From CAILHX01 sp046155285 (GTDB lineage: Bacteria; Pseudomonadota; Gammaproteobacteria; Burkholderiales; Methylophilaceae), in assembly GCA_046155285.1 (NCBI GenBank), contig JBJXEA010000014.1, positions 1 to 64,000 of the forward strand: a stretch of DNA of 64,000 nt. Reading direction: 5' to 3'. The notes below the pieces were generated by a model that saw nothing but the letters and a program-made list of their open reading frames with translations, was not told where the DNA came from and did no database searches. Positions within the stretch are counted from its first letter, which is position 1. Each line of letters opens with the position of its first letter. A program made the position numbers and the translations under genes. Below, one piece after another: positions 40,786-49,577 of this stretch.

Positions 40786-42093
40786 TTATTTCCGCACCGT
40801 CCCTACCTGCCAATAAGCTAAACTGACAGCAATCAGCCACCACAAAATGCATGACCAAAAGCTAGCATAAAATGCCATGTGCGCATTGATAGGCATGATG
40901 GCGATGAATGCCGCCGTCATCCAAGGCAATGCATCTGAATTTCTATCTCGCACGGCAGCTAAGCTTAGGCGTACCCAATACACCAAAGCCAGCAAATAAC
41001 CCAGTACACCTATAATCCCTGTTTCCGCGATGATTTCTAACAAAAATTGATGTGGATGATTGGGGCCATATTGAGTTGTCAATATTTTCCCTGTCGTTTT
41101 ATCTTTGTATTCTAAGTTCAGCCAGAAATCATCCTTAGAGACATACTCAGGATAAATATAGCGAAAACCTCTAGGGCCTATACCATTTATCCAATGATCC
41201 TCTGCGACCTTTATAGCTACTTGCCATATTGGTAATCGTAGGCTGGTTGCAGCATTAGCTTTTTCAAAATTGCCACTGAATAAGCCCGCAGTCTGCTCCA
41301 TCCTGGCGGTTAACGCAGAATTCTGAACGGAAATGCCAATAGCAATACCCAAAAGCAGAATGGATGCCACTAGAGATTTCCAGTGCCATTTCACTCTTTC
41401 CACTCGAAACAGCTGTAACATGAGTAACACCAATCCCATGGCAAGCATTATCCAAGCCACTCGTGCACCCGATAATAAAATCGCCATGAGATAAATAGGG
41501 GCTATCCACCATATCCATGGTCGTTTTGATGTCTGTTGCCATATCCAGTAATAATAAATCGGAGACAGTACTGCCAATAAATGTCCCACTCCACGTTGCG
41601 GGATAATTCTTCCAATCCAGGCCCAACCATTCATTGCACCTGGCAAGCTATGTTCTACCTCAAGCGCATAAAACACTTTACCTATTGCGAAGAAACCGAG
41701 TACCAACCCAAGCAACATCAACATACGTGTTCTTGAATAACCATTTTGGAGCGCGAATATCACGAAAATAGCCGCCAAAGGAAATCGGATGAATACTAAT
41801 GTGGTGCTTACTGCACGTGAAAAATTGACTGCATCGGGAAGTGAAGCCACCATCGGTAACCATATACAAGCAAATAGTATTAACAATGGTTTGATCGCAC
41901 TAAGGGCAAATACGCGCAGCGGCTCCAGCAACAATAGCAATAGGCCGAAGATGGCCATGAGTGCCATTGGAAGTTCAAAAAGATTGCGAAAGGGTTGAGT
42001 GACGATCAGCATCGCCACCAGAATCCAACCGAACTTTTCAGTCCAGGCAAACAAAAGTCGGCTCATATCGCTATTTGAATTGATTAATCGCAT
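40786..42093 (-). CDS. O-antigen ligase/polymerase family membrane protein
   Basis: 435 residues with 10-12 membrane spans and a large loop between about residues 280 and 350. The loop contains HWINGIGPRGFRYIYPEY and GPNHPHQFLLEIIAETGIIG, the Wzy_C/WaaL signature with the conserved His and Arg. Such proteins either polymerise O-units or ligate them to lipid A-core; the sequence does not decide. It is the last gene of the minus-strand polysaccharide cluster. The 279 nt between it and the IS element hold no gene that I can see. Confidence 0.87.
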   Translation of the reverse strand: MRLINSNSDMSRLLFAWTEKFGWILVAMLIVTQPFRNLFELPMALMAIFGLLLLLLEPLRVFALSAIKPLLILFACIWLPMVASLPDAVNFSRAVSTTLVFIRFPLAAIFVIFALQNGYSRTRMLMLLGLVLGFFAIGKVFYALEVEHSLPGAMNGWAWIGRIIPQRGVGHLLAVLSPIYYYWIWQQTSKRPWIWWIAPIYLMAILLSGARVAWIMLAMGLVLLMLQLFRVERVKWHWKSLVASILLLGIAIGISVQNSALTARMEQTAGLFSGNFEKANAATSLRLPIWQVAIKVAEDHWINGIGPRGFRYIYPEYVSKDDFWLNLEYKDKTTGKILTTQYGPNHPHQFLLEIIAETGIIGVLGYLLALVYWVRLSLAAVRDRNSDALPWMTAAFIAIMPINAHMAFYASFWSCILWWLIAVSLAYWQVGTVRK

Positions 42094-42208
42094 CTCATTT
42101 ATCCTAAATCCGACATATTTATAGAATGTCTCTTACAAGCCTCACAAAGATAATTTTTGCAGTCAATTAAAGGTCACGCTTTACGTTTTTTCAGCCTTTA
42201 TTGAACAC

Positions 42209-43177
42209 TTACTTTTGGTAATACCACTGATACCAGTCCACAAATCGCTTGATTCCTTCTTCCAATCTGGTTGATGGTGCAAATCCAATCGCTGCCTTAA
42301 GAGCCCCAACATCAGCATAAGTTGTCGGCACATCGCCATACTGCATAGGTAGAAATCTCTTTTCAGCCGTTTTTCCCAGCGCTTGTTCAATGACTGTGAT
42401 GAAATCAAGCAGGTTGACAGGTACATGGTTACCTATATTAAAAATGCGATAAGGTATTGTTGTTTCAGATTTAGCTAAATCCAGCACTCTTACCACGCCT
42501 TCAACAATATCATCAATATAGGTGAAGTCACGTTGCATATCGCCGTGGTTATATACGTCTATGGGTTCGTTTTCAAAGATAGCTTTGGTGAATTTGAAGT
42601 AGGCCATGTCGGGTCTACCCCAAGGGCCGTAAACAGTAAAAAAACGTAAACCCGTGGTGCGCAAGCCAAATAAATGGCTATAGGTGTGTGCAATCAACTC
42701 GTTGGCTTTTTTGCTGGCAGCCTAGAGACTGACAGGGTGATCAACGTTATCAGTTTCAGCGAATGGCACTTTTTTGTTGCCGCCGTAAACGCTGGAACTG
42801 GAGGCATAGACCAGATGCTCAATTTTATAATGGCGACAGCCCTCTAACACGTTGACAAAACCGCTTAGATTGCTGGCAACATAGGCTTGCGGATTTTCCA
42901 GCGAATAGCTTACGCCGGCTTGAGCAGCAAGGTGAATTACATGCTGAAATTTTTCCTTCTCAAAAAGCTCTGCAATAGCACTGCTATCAGCTATATCGAG
43001 CTCGATAAAACGAAACTTGGGATAACCTACCAGCTGCGTCAATCTTGCCTGCTTAAGACTCACGTCGTAATAGTTGTTGAGGTTATCAATGCCAACAATT
43101 TCATCACCACGCTCAAATAATGCGCGTGCTGTGAACATGCCAATAAAGCCCGCGACACCTGTGACCAGTATTTTCAT
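42209..43177 (-). pseudogene. UDP-sugar 4-epimerase (CapI/UDP-GlcA type) interrupted by an amber codon
   Basis: One continuous frame of 323 codons with a single TAG at 42722-42724. The first part starts MKILVTGVAGFIGMFTARAL and reaches ASSSSVYGGNKKVPF; after the TAG it continues AASKKANELIAHTYSHLFGL, RFFTVYGPWGRPDMAYFKFT and DIVEGVVRVLDL. In the family the stop position is the catalytic Tyr of YxxxK (here xAASK), so one base (TAT or TAC to TAG) destroys both reading and active site. The product would be a UDP-glucuronate/galacturonate epimerase. Unless suppressed or a sequence error, the gene is dead. The rest is well preserved, so the mutation is recent. Confidence 0.85.
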
Positions 43178-43179
43178 AG

Positions 43180-43722
43180 CTATTTCAGCGCATAAATCGC
43201 CGGCAGATTACGCCAGCGACCATGCACATCCATGCCACAGCCAAACACGTAGCGGTCTGGCACTACCAAGCCCACGAAATTCGCCTGTATTGGCTTGGGT
43301 CTGCCGGTGGCTTTCTCGGTGAGCACGGCAATCAACACCCGCGCGGCTCCGGCTTCCATGCACTTGTCTCGCACCGCCGCCAAAGTAATACCTTCATCCA
43401 GAATATCGTCCAACAACAATACGGTACGCCCATGCACATTATCGCTGGGAGCTACGCGCCAATGGATGTCGTGGCCTTGAATCTGATTACGGTAGCGCGA
43501 GGCTTGCACATAGTCAAAATCCAGCGGAAAGCGCAGTTTTGGTAATAACCAACCGGAGAACACCACTGCACCGCCCATCACGCTCAGCACCAACGGGTCT
43601 GCATCGCTTAAAGCGGCGCTAACGTCATGAGCCATTTTATCTACGGCGGCGCTGACTTGAGCCTCGGTAAAAACCATCTCCGCACCTTGCAGCAGTTGCT
43701 GCGCTTCTGCAGCAATGGTCAC
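43180..43722 (-). CDS. hpt: Hypoxanthine-guanine phosphoribosyltransferase
   Basis: 180 residues, purine salvage: transfers ribose-5-phosphate from PRPP to hypoxanthine or guanine. The PRPP-binding loop is VLLLDDILDEGITLAAVRD near residues 100-118; VLSVMGGAVVFSGWLLPKL and VGLVVPDRYVFGCGMD also fit. It uses a GTG start overlapping the galU stop by 4 nt (GTGA). A housekeeping gene in the polysaccharide run; hypoxanthine-guanine specificity is the usual one but not proved. Confidence 0.9.
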   Translation of the reverse strand: MTIAAEAQQLLQGAEMVFTEAQVSAAVDKMAHDVSAALSDADPLVLSVMGGAVVFSGWLLPKLRFPLDFDYVQASRYRNQIQGHDIHWRVAPSDNVHGRTVLLLDDILDEGITLAAVRDKCMEAGAARVLIAVLTEKATGRPKPIQANFVGLVVPDRYVFGCGMDVHGRWRNLPAIYALK

Positions 43723-44591
43723 TTCTTACTCCGCTTGTTCAACCACTTTGTAAATTCCGCGCTGATTTCCGCATGACGCAGTGCGTATTCCACATTAGCC
43801 TGCATATAACCTAGCTTGCTACCGCAGTCATAGCGCTTGCCGTGATATTGATAGGCGAGAATGGTTTCTTGTTGCAACAGCGCGGCAATGCCATCAGTAA
43901 GCTGAATCTCGCCACCTTTGCCGGGCTGCACATTTTCCAAACAATCGAAGATATGTGGAGTCAGAATGTAACGCCCCACCACGGCAATATTGGAAGGCGC
44001 AACTGCTGGCTCTGGCTTTTCTACGATGCCGTCAATCTGCATCAAGCCCGGCTCTAATTCGTGAGCATCCACGATGCCATACTGGCTAGTCTCGGCAGGT
44101 GCGACCTGTTCAGTAGCAATCACTGAGCTTTGATGTTCTTGATATAACGCTACCATTTGCGTCAATGCGCCTGGTTTAGCATCAATTAAGTCATCCGCCA
44201 AAATCACTGCGAACGGCTCGTCTTTTACCACAGGCTTGGCGCACAACACGGCGTGTCCTAATCCCAAAGCCTCGGCCTGACGCAAATAGATGCAAGTGAC
44301 GTGTTTTGGCAACATGCCTCGCAGCAACTCGAGCATCTGCGTTCTACCACGCGCTTCTAACTCGGTTTCAAGCTCATAAGCCTTATCGAAATGGTCTTCG
44401 ATGGCGCGTTTGCTGCGGCCTGTGACGAAAATCATCTCGGTGATGCCCGCCTCAATCGCCTCTTCAACCGCATATTGAATCAGCGGTTTGTCTACGATGG
44501 GTAGCATTTCTTTAGGACTAGCCTTGGTCGCAGGTAAGAAGCGCGTGCCTAAGCCCGCAACCGGAAAAACAGCCTTAGTGATATGTGTCAT
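43719..44591 (-). CDS. galU: UTP-glucose-1-phosphate uridylyltransferase
   Basis: Makes UDP-glucose from UTP and glucose-1-phosphate. 290 residues from the ATG at 44591 (MTHITKAVFPVAGLGTRFLP), with the nucleotide-binding GLGTRFLPATKASPKEMLPI and later GLGHAVLCAKPVV and VVGRYILTPHIFD. An earlier in-frame start lies inside the upstream gene and is not used. The start overlaps the upstream stop (TAATG). UDP-glucose feeds the sugar-nucleotide steps of this cluster; Pgm at 11685-13316 supplies the substrate. Confidence 0.96.
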   Translation of the reverse strand: MTHITKAVFPVAGLGTRFLPATKASPKEMLPIVDKPLIQYAVEEAIEAGITEMIFVTGRSKRAIEDHFDKAYELETELEARGRTQMLELLRGMLPKHVTCIYLRQAEALGLGHAVLCAKPVVKDEPFAVILADDLIDAKPGALTQMVALYQEHQSSVIATEQVAPAETSQYGIVDAHELEPGLMQIDGIVEKPEPAVAPSNIAVVGRYILTPHIFDCLENVQPGKGGEIQLTDGIAALLQQETILAYQYHGKRYDCGSKLGYMQANVEYALRHAEISAEFTKWLNKRSKK

Positions 44592-46477
44592 TAGTGAATG
44601 CTGGTAGATATTGGTAAAGCTGAGGCGATTAGAGTCGGAGGCGTGGCGTGAATGTCGCCAGTGTAATCCTCCACCCACGTTTTCAAATCGTGTTTGATGC
44701 TGGATTCGTCTTGCTCGGTAACAGCAGACAACCATTTGAGCAGCTTATCCACCCAGCGACTATCCACCTCGCGTGCTTTGGCGATGCGCAATTTGGCATG
44801 TGGCGTGGGTAAAGTGTGTTCGTTATCAGCCAATAGCTCTTCGTACAACTTTTCACCTGGGCGCAAACTAGAAAACACAATTTCAATCTGACCATCCGGC
44901 ACGCCAGAGAGCCGTATCATTTCGTGCGCCAAATCAGCAATTTTGACCGGCTCGCCCATGTCCAACACCATAATCTCACCGCCCTGCCCCATGAGCGATG
45001 CCTGCATCACCAACTGCGCGGCTTCGGGTATAGACATGAAAAAGCGCGTCACTTCAGGATGCGTCACTGTCACCGGTCCGCCCTTGGCAATTTGTTCGCG
45101 GAATTTAGGAATCACGCTACCGCTACTACCCAGCACATTACCAAAGCGCACCATAACAAAGCGCGTACCATCAGCTTCCTGCAAGCCTTGGCACACCATC
45201 TCCGCCAAGCGTTTGCTGGCGCCCATGACGTTGGTAGGGTTCACCGCTTTATCTGTGGAAATGAGGATAAATTTTTCAACATTGTGCTTTTTGCAAGACT
45301 CGGCCAAAGTGTACGTGCCAATGACGTTATTCAATAACGCCTCGCTCACATTGCTATTTTCCATCAACGGCACATGCTTATACGCCGCCGCGTGGAACAC
45401 CACAAAAGGCTGGTAGCGCTTCAACACTGCATCTACGCGCTGCGCGTTTTTCACATCGCCTACAACGCAGACGATTTTTGTAGCGGGAAAGTGCTGCGAG
45501 AACTCCTGCTCCAATGTGTATAGCGCATATTCATTGAGCTCAAATAACACCACCAGACTTGGCTTGTAACGTGCAATCTGACGACACAACTCACTGCCAA
45601 TAGAACCTCCCGCACCAGTCACCATGACCGTCTTGGTATTCAACAAGCCATGCAAACCCGCATCATCCAAACTCACAGGCTCACGCCCCAACAAGTCTTC
45701 AACTTCTACAGGACGCACTTGTGAAACACTCACCTTTCCACTCATCAAATCTTCAAATGATGGCACCGTCAACACTGTCAGTCCAGCATCTGTGGCAATC
45801 GCAACTGCACGATGACGAACCGCATGGGATGCAGAAGGCATGGCTATAATTACTTTCGTTACCCCCATCTCTGAAGTATGGAGAAGCAAATTATCTAGCG
45901 AACCTAGTACTGGCACACCGTACAACTGTAAATGGTGTAACTGCGGATTATCATCAAGAAACCCAACAACATACCAGTCTTGACTTTGTGACAGGCTTTT
46001 GAGTAGCGATACCCCGGCTTCCCCTGCCCCCAGCACCAGCACCGGCTCACCCTGTAACTGCGTCAAACCATAGAGTCGATGCTCTTTCCAGCCGCGATAG
46101 GCAAAACGACTACCGCCCATCATCAGGATCAATAACAAAGGATTAAGCATTAACACGGAGCGCGGGATCTGAAAGCGGAACATCAACATCAAGGCAGCCA
46201 CCACGAACGCTGACAGACCGACCAGGAAGATGATGCGGCGTAAATCAGGAATGCTGGCGAAACGCCAGATACCGCGGTATAACCCACCCGTCCAGAAAAT
46301 CACTGCCTGCACCGGAACTGCCACAAAAACAGCAACCCACATGGCGCTAGACATCACTGCAGGCACGGCAAAGTTGAAACGCAATTGATAAGCCAGCACC
46401 CATGCCAAAGCTAACGCCGCTATGTCATGGGCAAATGCGAGATGTGAGCGGATATTTTTTGTAAAAACCATGAACAA
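44591..46477 (-). CDS. WbpM/CapD-type nucleotide-sugar 4,6-dehydratase
   Basis: 628 residues: four N-terminal membrane spans, then a CoA-binding-like Rossmann region (GEPVLVLGAGEAGVSLLKSL) and a short-chain dehydrogenase domain with VMVTGAGGSIGSELCRQIAR near residue 290 and FILISTDKAVNPTNVMGASK. The catalytic triad reads Ser-Met-Lys (STDKAV, NVMGASK), as in WbpM, instead of Ser-Tyr-Lys. WbpM converts UDP-GlcNAc to the 4-keto-6-deoxy form, precursor of QuiNAc and FucNAc. Fits with the reductase-like gene at 47474 and the transferase at 46503. Confidence 0.93.
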   Translation of the reverse strand: MFMVFTKNIRSHLAFAHDIAALALAWVLAYQLRFNFAVPAVMSSAMWVAVFVAVPVQAVIFWTGGLYRGIWRFASIPDLRRIIFLVGLSAFVVAALMLMFRFQIPRSVLMLNPLLLILMMGGSRFAYRGWKEHRLYGLTQLQGEPVLVLGAGEAGVSLLKSLSQSQDWYVVGFLDDNPQLHHLQLYGVPVLGSLDNLLLHTSEMGVTKVIIAMPSASHAVRHRAVAIATDAGLTVLTVPSFEDLMSGKVSVSQVRPVEVEDLLGREPVSLDDAGLHGLLNTKTVMVTGAGGSIGSELCRQIARYKPSLVVLFELNEYALYTLEQEFSQHFPATKIVCVVGDVKNAQRVDAVLKRYQPFVVFHAAAYKHVPLMENSNVSEALLNNVIGTYTLAESCKKHNVEKFILISTDKAVNPTNVMGASKRLAEMVCQGLQEADGTRFVMVRFGNVLGSSGSVIPKFREQIAKGGPVTVTHPEVTRFFMSIPEAAQLVMQASLMGQGGEIMVLDMGEPVKIADLAHEMIRLSGVPDGQIEIVFSSLRPGEKLYEELLADNEHTLPTPHAKLRIAKAREVDSRWVDKLLKWLSAVTEQDESSIKHDLKTWVEDYTGDIHATPPTLIASALPISTSIH

Positions 46478-46502
46478 ATTATATCCCAGAAGGTGTTTTA
46501 CT

Positions 46503-47477
46503 CTATTGCAGTTTTTGATACCGCCGCCATGAAGTATCAGTCGCTAACATCAAACCAATATAAATAATCGCCCACGCCAGCAGGCACCAAACCTGAATTG
46601 TGGCTGGTTCACGTAACAGCCAGACCGCTGTTGCAGCAGTAGCCGCCATCAACAGGTACTCTGCCGTCGCGGTAGCTCTATGCCCCCAACCCATCAATAT
46701 TAAACGCTGATAATAATGTCCGCGATGCGCCTGCCATATCTTGTCGCCGGCAATCATGCGTTTGCTTAAAGTCACACTGGCGTCGATGATGAAAGGTGCA
46801 AAAACAGCAGGCGGAAACCATAACGGCCAAATACCTTTTATCACGCCCACTACGCCCAGGGCAGCTGCAAGAAAACCCAAGGGGATGGAGCCCGAATCAC
46901 CCATAAAGATGCGTGCCGGATAAAAGTTGAAAACCAGGAAGGCAAGCGCAGAAGCGGCAATACACGCATTCATGCTGAAAATCCCCATATCTTTAGCCAG
47001 CCACGCCGCCAATGCATAACCGCCAAACCCGAACAGCGCCATACCCCCGGCTAGACCATCGGAGCCATCCATGAAGTTATAAAGATTGATCATCCATACA
47101 GTGAGAATGACCACAATGCTCATCTCAAGTAATCCGACATACGACGGCAACACTATCCCCAGAAAAACACCAGCGACAACAAAATGCAGTAATAAGCGCC
47201 AGCCGGCTGAAAGATCGCTTAGATCATCGAGGAACGAAACCAGTACCAGCAGAAAAACACAGACCATCATGGTAAAAGCCAAGGGATGTACAGTTAATCC
47301 AAACCCGACCAGAGCCCCGGCCATCAACCCGATCCCCCCTGTCCTGGGGATGGGTTTCGTATGCAAAGAGCGCTCATTCGGGATATCGTGTATCTGTTTG
47401 CCGAACTTGCTGCGTAGAATGATAGTGATCAATACCAGCGTGACCAGCGCAGCAAATATAGGAGCGCAATAACTCAT
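46503..47477 (-). CDS. WecA/WbpL-type undecaprenyl-phosphate sugar-1-phosphate transferase
   Basis: 324 residues, about 10 membrane spans, MraY/WecA family: HDIPNERSLHTKPIPRTGGI at residues 34-53, the Asp-rich VSFLDDLSDLSAGWRLLLHF, NLYNFMDGSDGLAGGMALFG and FMGDSGSIPLGFLAAALG, with HRGHYYQRLI late. It transfers a HexNAc-1-phosphate to undecaprenyl phosphate and so starts the repeat unit. Overlaps the upstream epimerase-like gene by ATGA. By analogy with WbpL the sugar is probably FucNAc, QuiNAc or GlcNAc. Confidence 0.92.
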   Translation of the reverse strand: MSYCAPIFAALVTLVLITIILRSKFGKQIHDIPNERSLHTKPIPRTGGIGLMAGALVGFGLTVHPLAFTMMVCVFLLVLVSFLDDLSDLSAGWRLLLHFVVAGVFLGIVLPSYVGLLEMSIVVILTVWMINLYNFMDGSDGLAGGMALFGFGGYALAAWLAKDMGIFSMNACIAASALAFLVFNFYPARIFMGDSGSIPLGFLAAALGVVGVIKGIWPLWFPPAVFAPFIIDASVTLSKRMIAGDKIWQAHRGHYYQRLILMGWGHRATATAEYLLMAATAATAVWLLREPATIQVWCLLAWAIIYIGLMLATDTSWRRYQKLQ

Positions 47478-48445
47478 AGATGGGTACTTCGATACCAGTC
47501 AGCTGTTGCGCGCAGACCTTGCTTCAATGTAAAAGGCGGAAGCCAGCCTAGTTCACGGCGTATTTTATTGCTATCCACTTGTAATGTGCCCAATACGCGT
47601 TCAACCTGCTTAGTCTTTCCACCCACATAAGCTGCCATTTTTAACAGCACTACCGGGCAAGGAAACAAATGTGCCGAATGCTCCATTGCCTCTCCTAAAA
47701 GCCGTAGCAAGTCAGATATAGAAACATCTTCGCCATCATTCACCAGATAAGTTTGCCCAGCCGCCGCCGGGTGTATGGCGCACAAACCCAAGACATCTAC
47801 CAGGTTCTCGACATAGATCAGACTACGCAGATTGCGCACCGAAGCCAATGGCAGCGGGATACCTTTCGCAATGGTCTTGAGTAATTGTGCAAAGTTTCCC
47901 TTCACTCCCGCCCCATAAACTAGCGGCGGACGCACTATGACTACTTCCAGACCGGTTTCAGCGGCGATTACATGCAATGCCTGTTCTGCCTCCAGTTTGG
48001 AGATCGCATACGCATCTTCAGGCGCAGGTACATCTCCTTCACTGAATTTTATATCGGCACTGGTAGCCTCGCCATTGACTTTGATCGAGCTGAGATAGAT
48101 GAAACGCTTGACCGAGTTGCGTGCACAAAGTCTGGCTAGATGCTCCGTCCCTGCTACGTTGACGCACCGGAACTCTTTTAAGGAGTCTTCCGCATGCTCG
48201 TGCATCACATGCACCCGCGCTGACAGATGGATGACGACATCGACATTTCGCAAGGCCTGTTGCCATACCTTGTTTTCGCCAAGATCGCCAGGGTCACCAA
48301 GATCTCCGGTGACAACCCACTCAATAGCTGTAGAAGTATTTGCTGCTGTGCGTTGCGCTGCCACTACCTGATGACCGGATATCAACAGCTTCGCACATAA
48401 CGCACGTCCCACGAAACCAGAAGCGCCGGTAACCAGAACCTTCAA
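47474..48445 (-). CDS. NAD-dependent epimerase/reductase (WbpK/WbpV-like)
   Basis: 323 residues, extended short-chain dehydrogenase fold: MKVLVTGASGFVGRALCAKL at the start (TTG start codon), LSSIKVNGEATSADIKFSEG and the active-site YAISKLEAEQAL with Tyr and Lys intact, then VVIVRPPLVYGAGVKGNFAQ. It resembles WbpK/WbpV, which reduce the 4-keto sugar made by WbpM to UDP-FucNAc or UDP-QuiNAc. With the neighbours at 44591 and 46503 this gives a complete route to the first sugar of the repeat unit. Exact stereochemistry cannot be told. Confidence 0.85.
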   Translation of the reverse strand: MKVLVTGASGFVGRALCAKLLISGHQVVAAQRTAANTSTAIEWVVTGDLGDPGDLGENKVWQQALRNVDVVIHLSARVHVMHEHAEDSLKEFRCVNVAGTEHLARLCARNSVKRFIYLSSIKVNGEATSADIKFSEGDVPAPEDAYAISKLEAEQALHVIAAETGLEVVIVRPPLVYGAGVKGNFAQLLKTIAKGIPLPLASVRNLRSLIYVENLVDVLGLCAIHPAAAGQTYLVNDGEDVSISDLLRLLGEAMEHSAHLFPCPVVLLKMAAYVGGKTKQVERVLGTLQVDSNKIRRELGWLPPFTLKQGLRATADWYRSTHL

Positions 48446-49569
48446 CCGATCAACTCCTGATACACGGCGATCGTTTCTATCACCACCATCTCCTGGGAGA
48501 ACTCCGCCAGAACAAGGCTACGACTCTGTAAACCCATATTTCTGCGTAGATCTGCATCCACAATAAGGCGCATCAGTGCTGCGGCAAGTGCGGCACTTTC
48601 CTTTACCGGCACGAGAAAACCATTCACCCCGTTTTGCACCACTTCCCTGCAACCAGGCACATCACTTGCCACTATAGGCAACCCACATGCGGCGGCTTCC
48701 AGCAGTGATTTGGGCAAGCCTTCACGGTAGGATGGCAGACAGGCGATATGCGCGTTATTCAAGACATCAGGCATATCATCGCGATGACCCCAATACTCCA
48801 CGCCGAAGCGGCTATGCCATGCTTTTAAGGTAGCCTCTGGTACCGAGGCCGGATTGGAAGGGTCAGGTTCACCTACCAGCAGAAAACGGGCATGGATGCC
48901 TTGTCCAGCTAGGTTCTCTGCAGCCGCAACAAACTCGCCTACACCTTTATCCCACAACATGCGTGCCGCCAGCACAATACATACCGGTTCGGGCGGCTGG
49001 GTGTTCATCGGGTAAAACAGCTGAGTATCTACGCCAGACCCACGTATCAGGCGTAACTTCTGTGCTGCAACCCCCGAACGTTGCAATAAAGCAGAGTCTT
49101 CAGGGTTTTGTACGATGATGAGGCTATGTTTGCCTAAAGAGTATGCAAGCCAGAATCGTAATAGCCGCCTGATGAAGCGAATGGCGTAGTTTGCAGAGAT
49201 GAACAGCCAGCCCAGTCCGGTCACCGCATTCACCTGTGCTGGCACATGTGCCAGGCGTGCCGCAAAAGAGCCATAGATCACTGCCTTCAGCGCCACATGA
49301 TGCACCAGATCAGGTTTTTCACACCGGTAAAGCTGGTATAGCGCCCATATCTCTTGCAGAGGATTACCTGTGCGTCGCGTCAAAGTGAACGGGACCAGCC
49401 GGATGCCGGCACTCTTAATCCGCTCCTCCTGACCATCTGCTCGTGTGGCTACAGCGACATCGAAACCTGCAGCAGAAGCTCCGATCGCCAGCGGCAGTCG
49501 ATGCGAAACGAAGTATCGTCCCTCGGTGACCACGAACAGTAATTTCGGTTTTGGTTTAGGCGCTGTCAT
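48442..49569 (-). CDS. Glycosyltransferase family 4
   Basis: 375 residues, GT-B fold. N-terminal acceptor domain starts LLFVVTEGRYFVSHRLPLAI; VHHVALKAVIYGSFAARLAH and VNAVTGLGWLF match the PglA/WbpH-type group that adds a second sugar to the lipid-linked initiator. C-terminal donor domain: LVAARMLWDKGVGEFVAAAE and PSYREGLPKSLLEAAACGLP with the E-x7-E motif. Overlaps the following epimerase by 4 nt. Donor sugar unknown. Confidence 0.88.
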   Translation of the reverse strand: MTAPKPKPKLLFVVTEGRYFVSHRLPLAIGASAAGFDVAVATRADGQEERIKSAGIRLVPFTLTRRTGNPLQEIWALYQLYRCEKPDLVHHVALKAVIYGSFAARLAHVPAQVNAVTGLGWLFISANYAIRFIRRLLRFWLAYSLGKHSLIIVQNPEDSALLQRSGVAAQKLRLIRGSGVDTQLFYPMNTQPPEPVCIVLAARMLWDKGVGEFVAAAENLAGQGIHARFLLVGEPDPSNPASVPEATLKAWHSRFGVEYWGHRDDMPDVLNNAHIACLPSYREGLPKSLLEAAACGLPIVASDVPGCREVVQNGVNGFLVPVKESAALAAALMRLIVDADLRRNMGLQSRSLVLAEFSQEMVVIETIAVYQELIG

Positions 49570-49577
49570 GGATGGCT

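Noticed and set aside
42722..42724. Pyrrolysine or programmed readthrough at the TAG
   Set aside because: No pyl genes in the window and the enzyme family never has pyrrolysine; the position is the catalytic Tyr, so a nonsense mutation is simpler.
43074..43322. Plus-strand frame over hpt and the epimerase start
   Set aside because: Spans the junction of two clear minus-strand genes and has no ribosome binding site or family.
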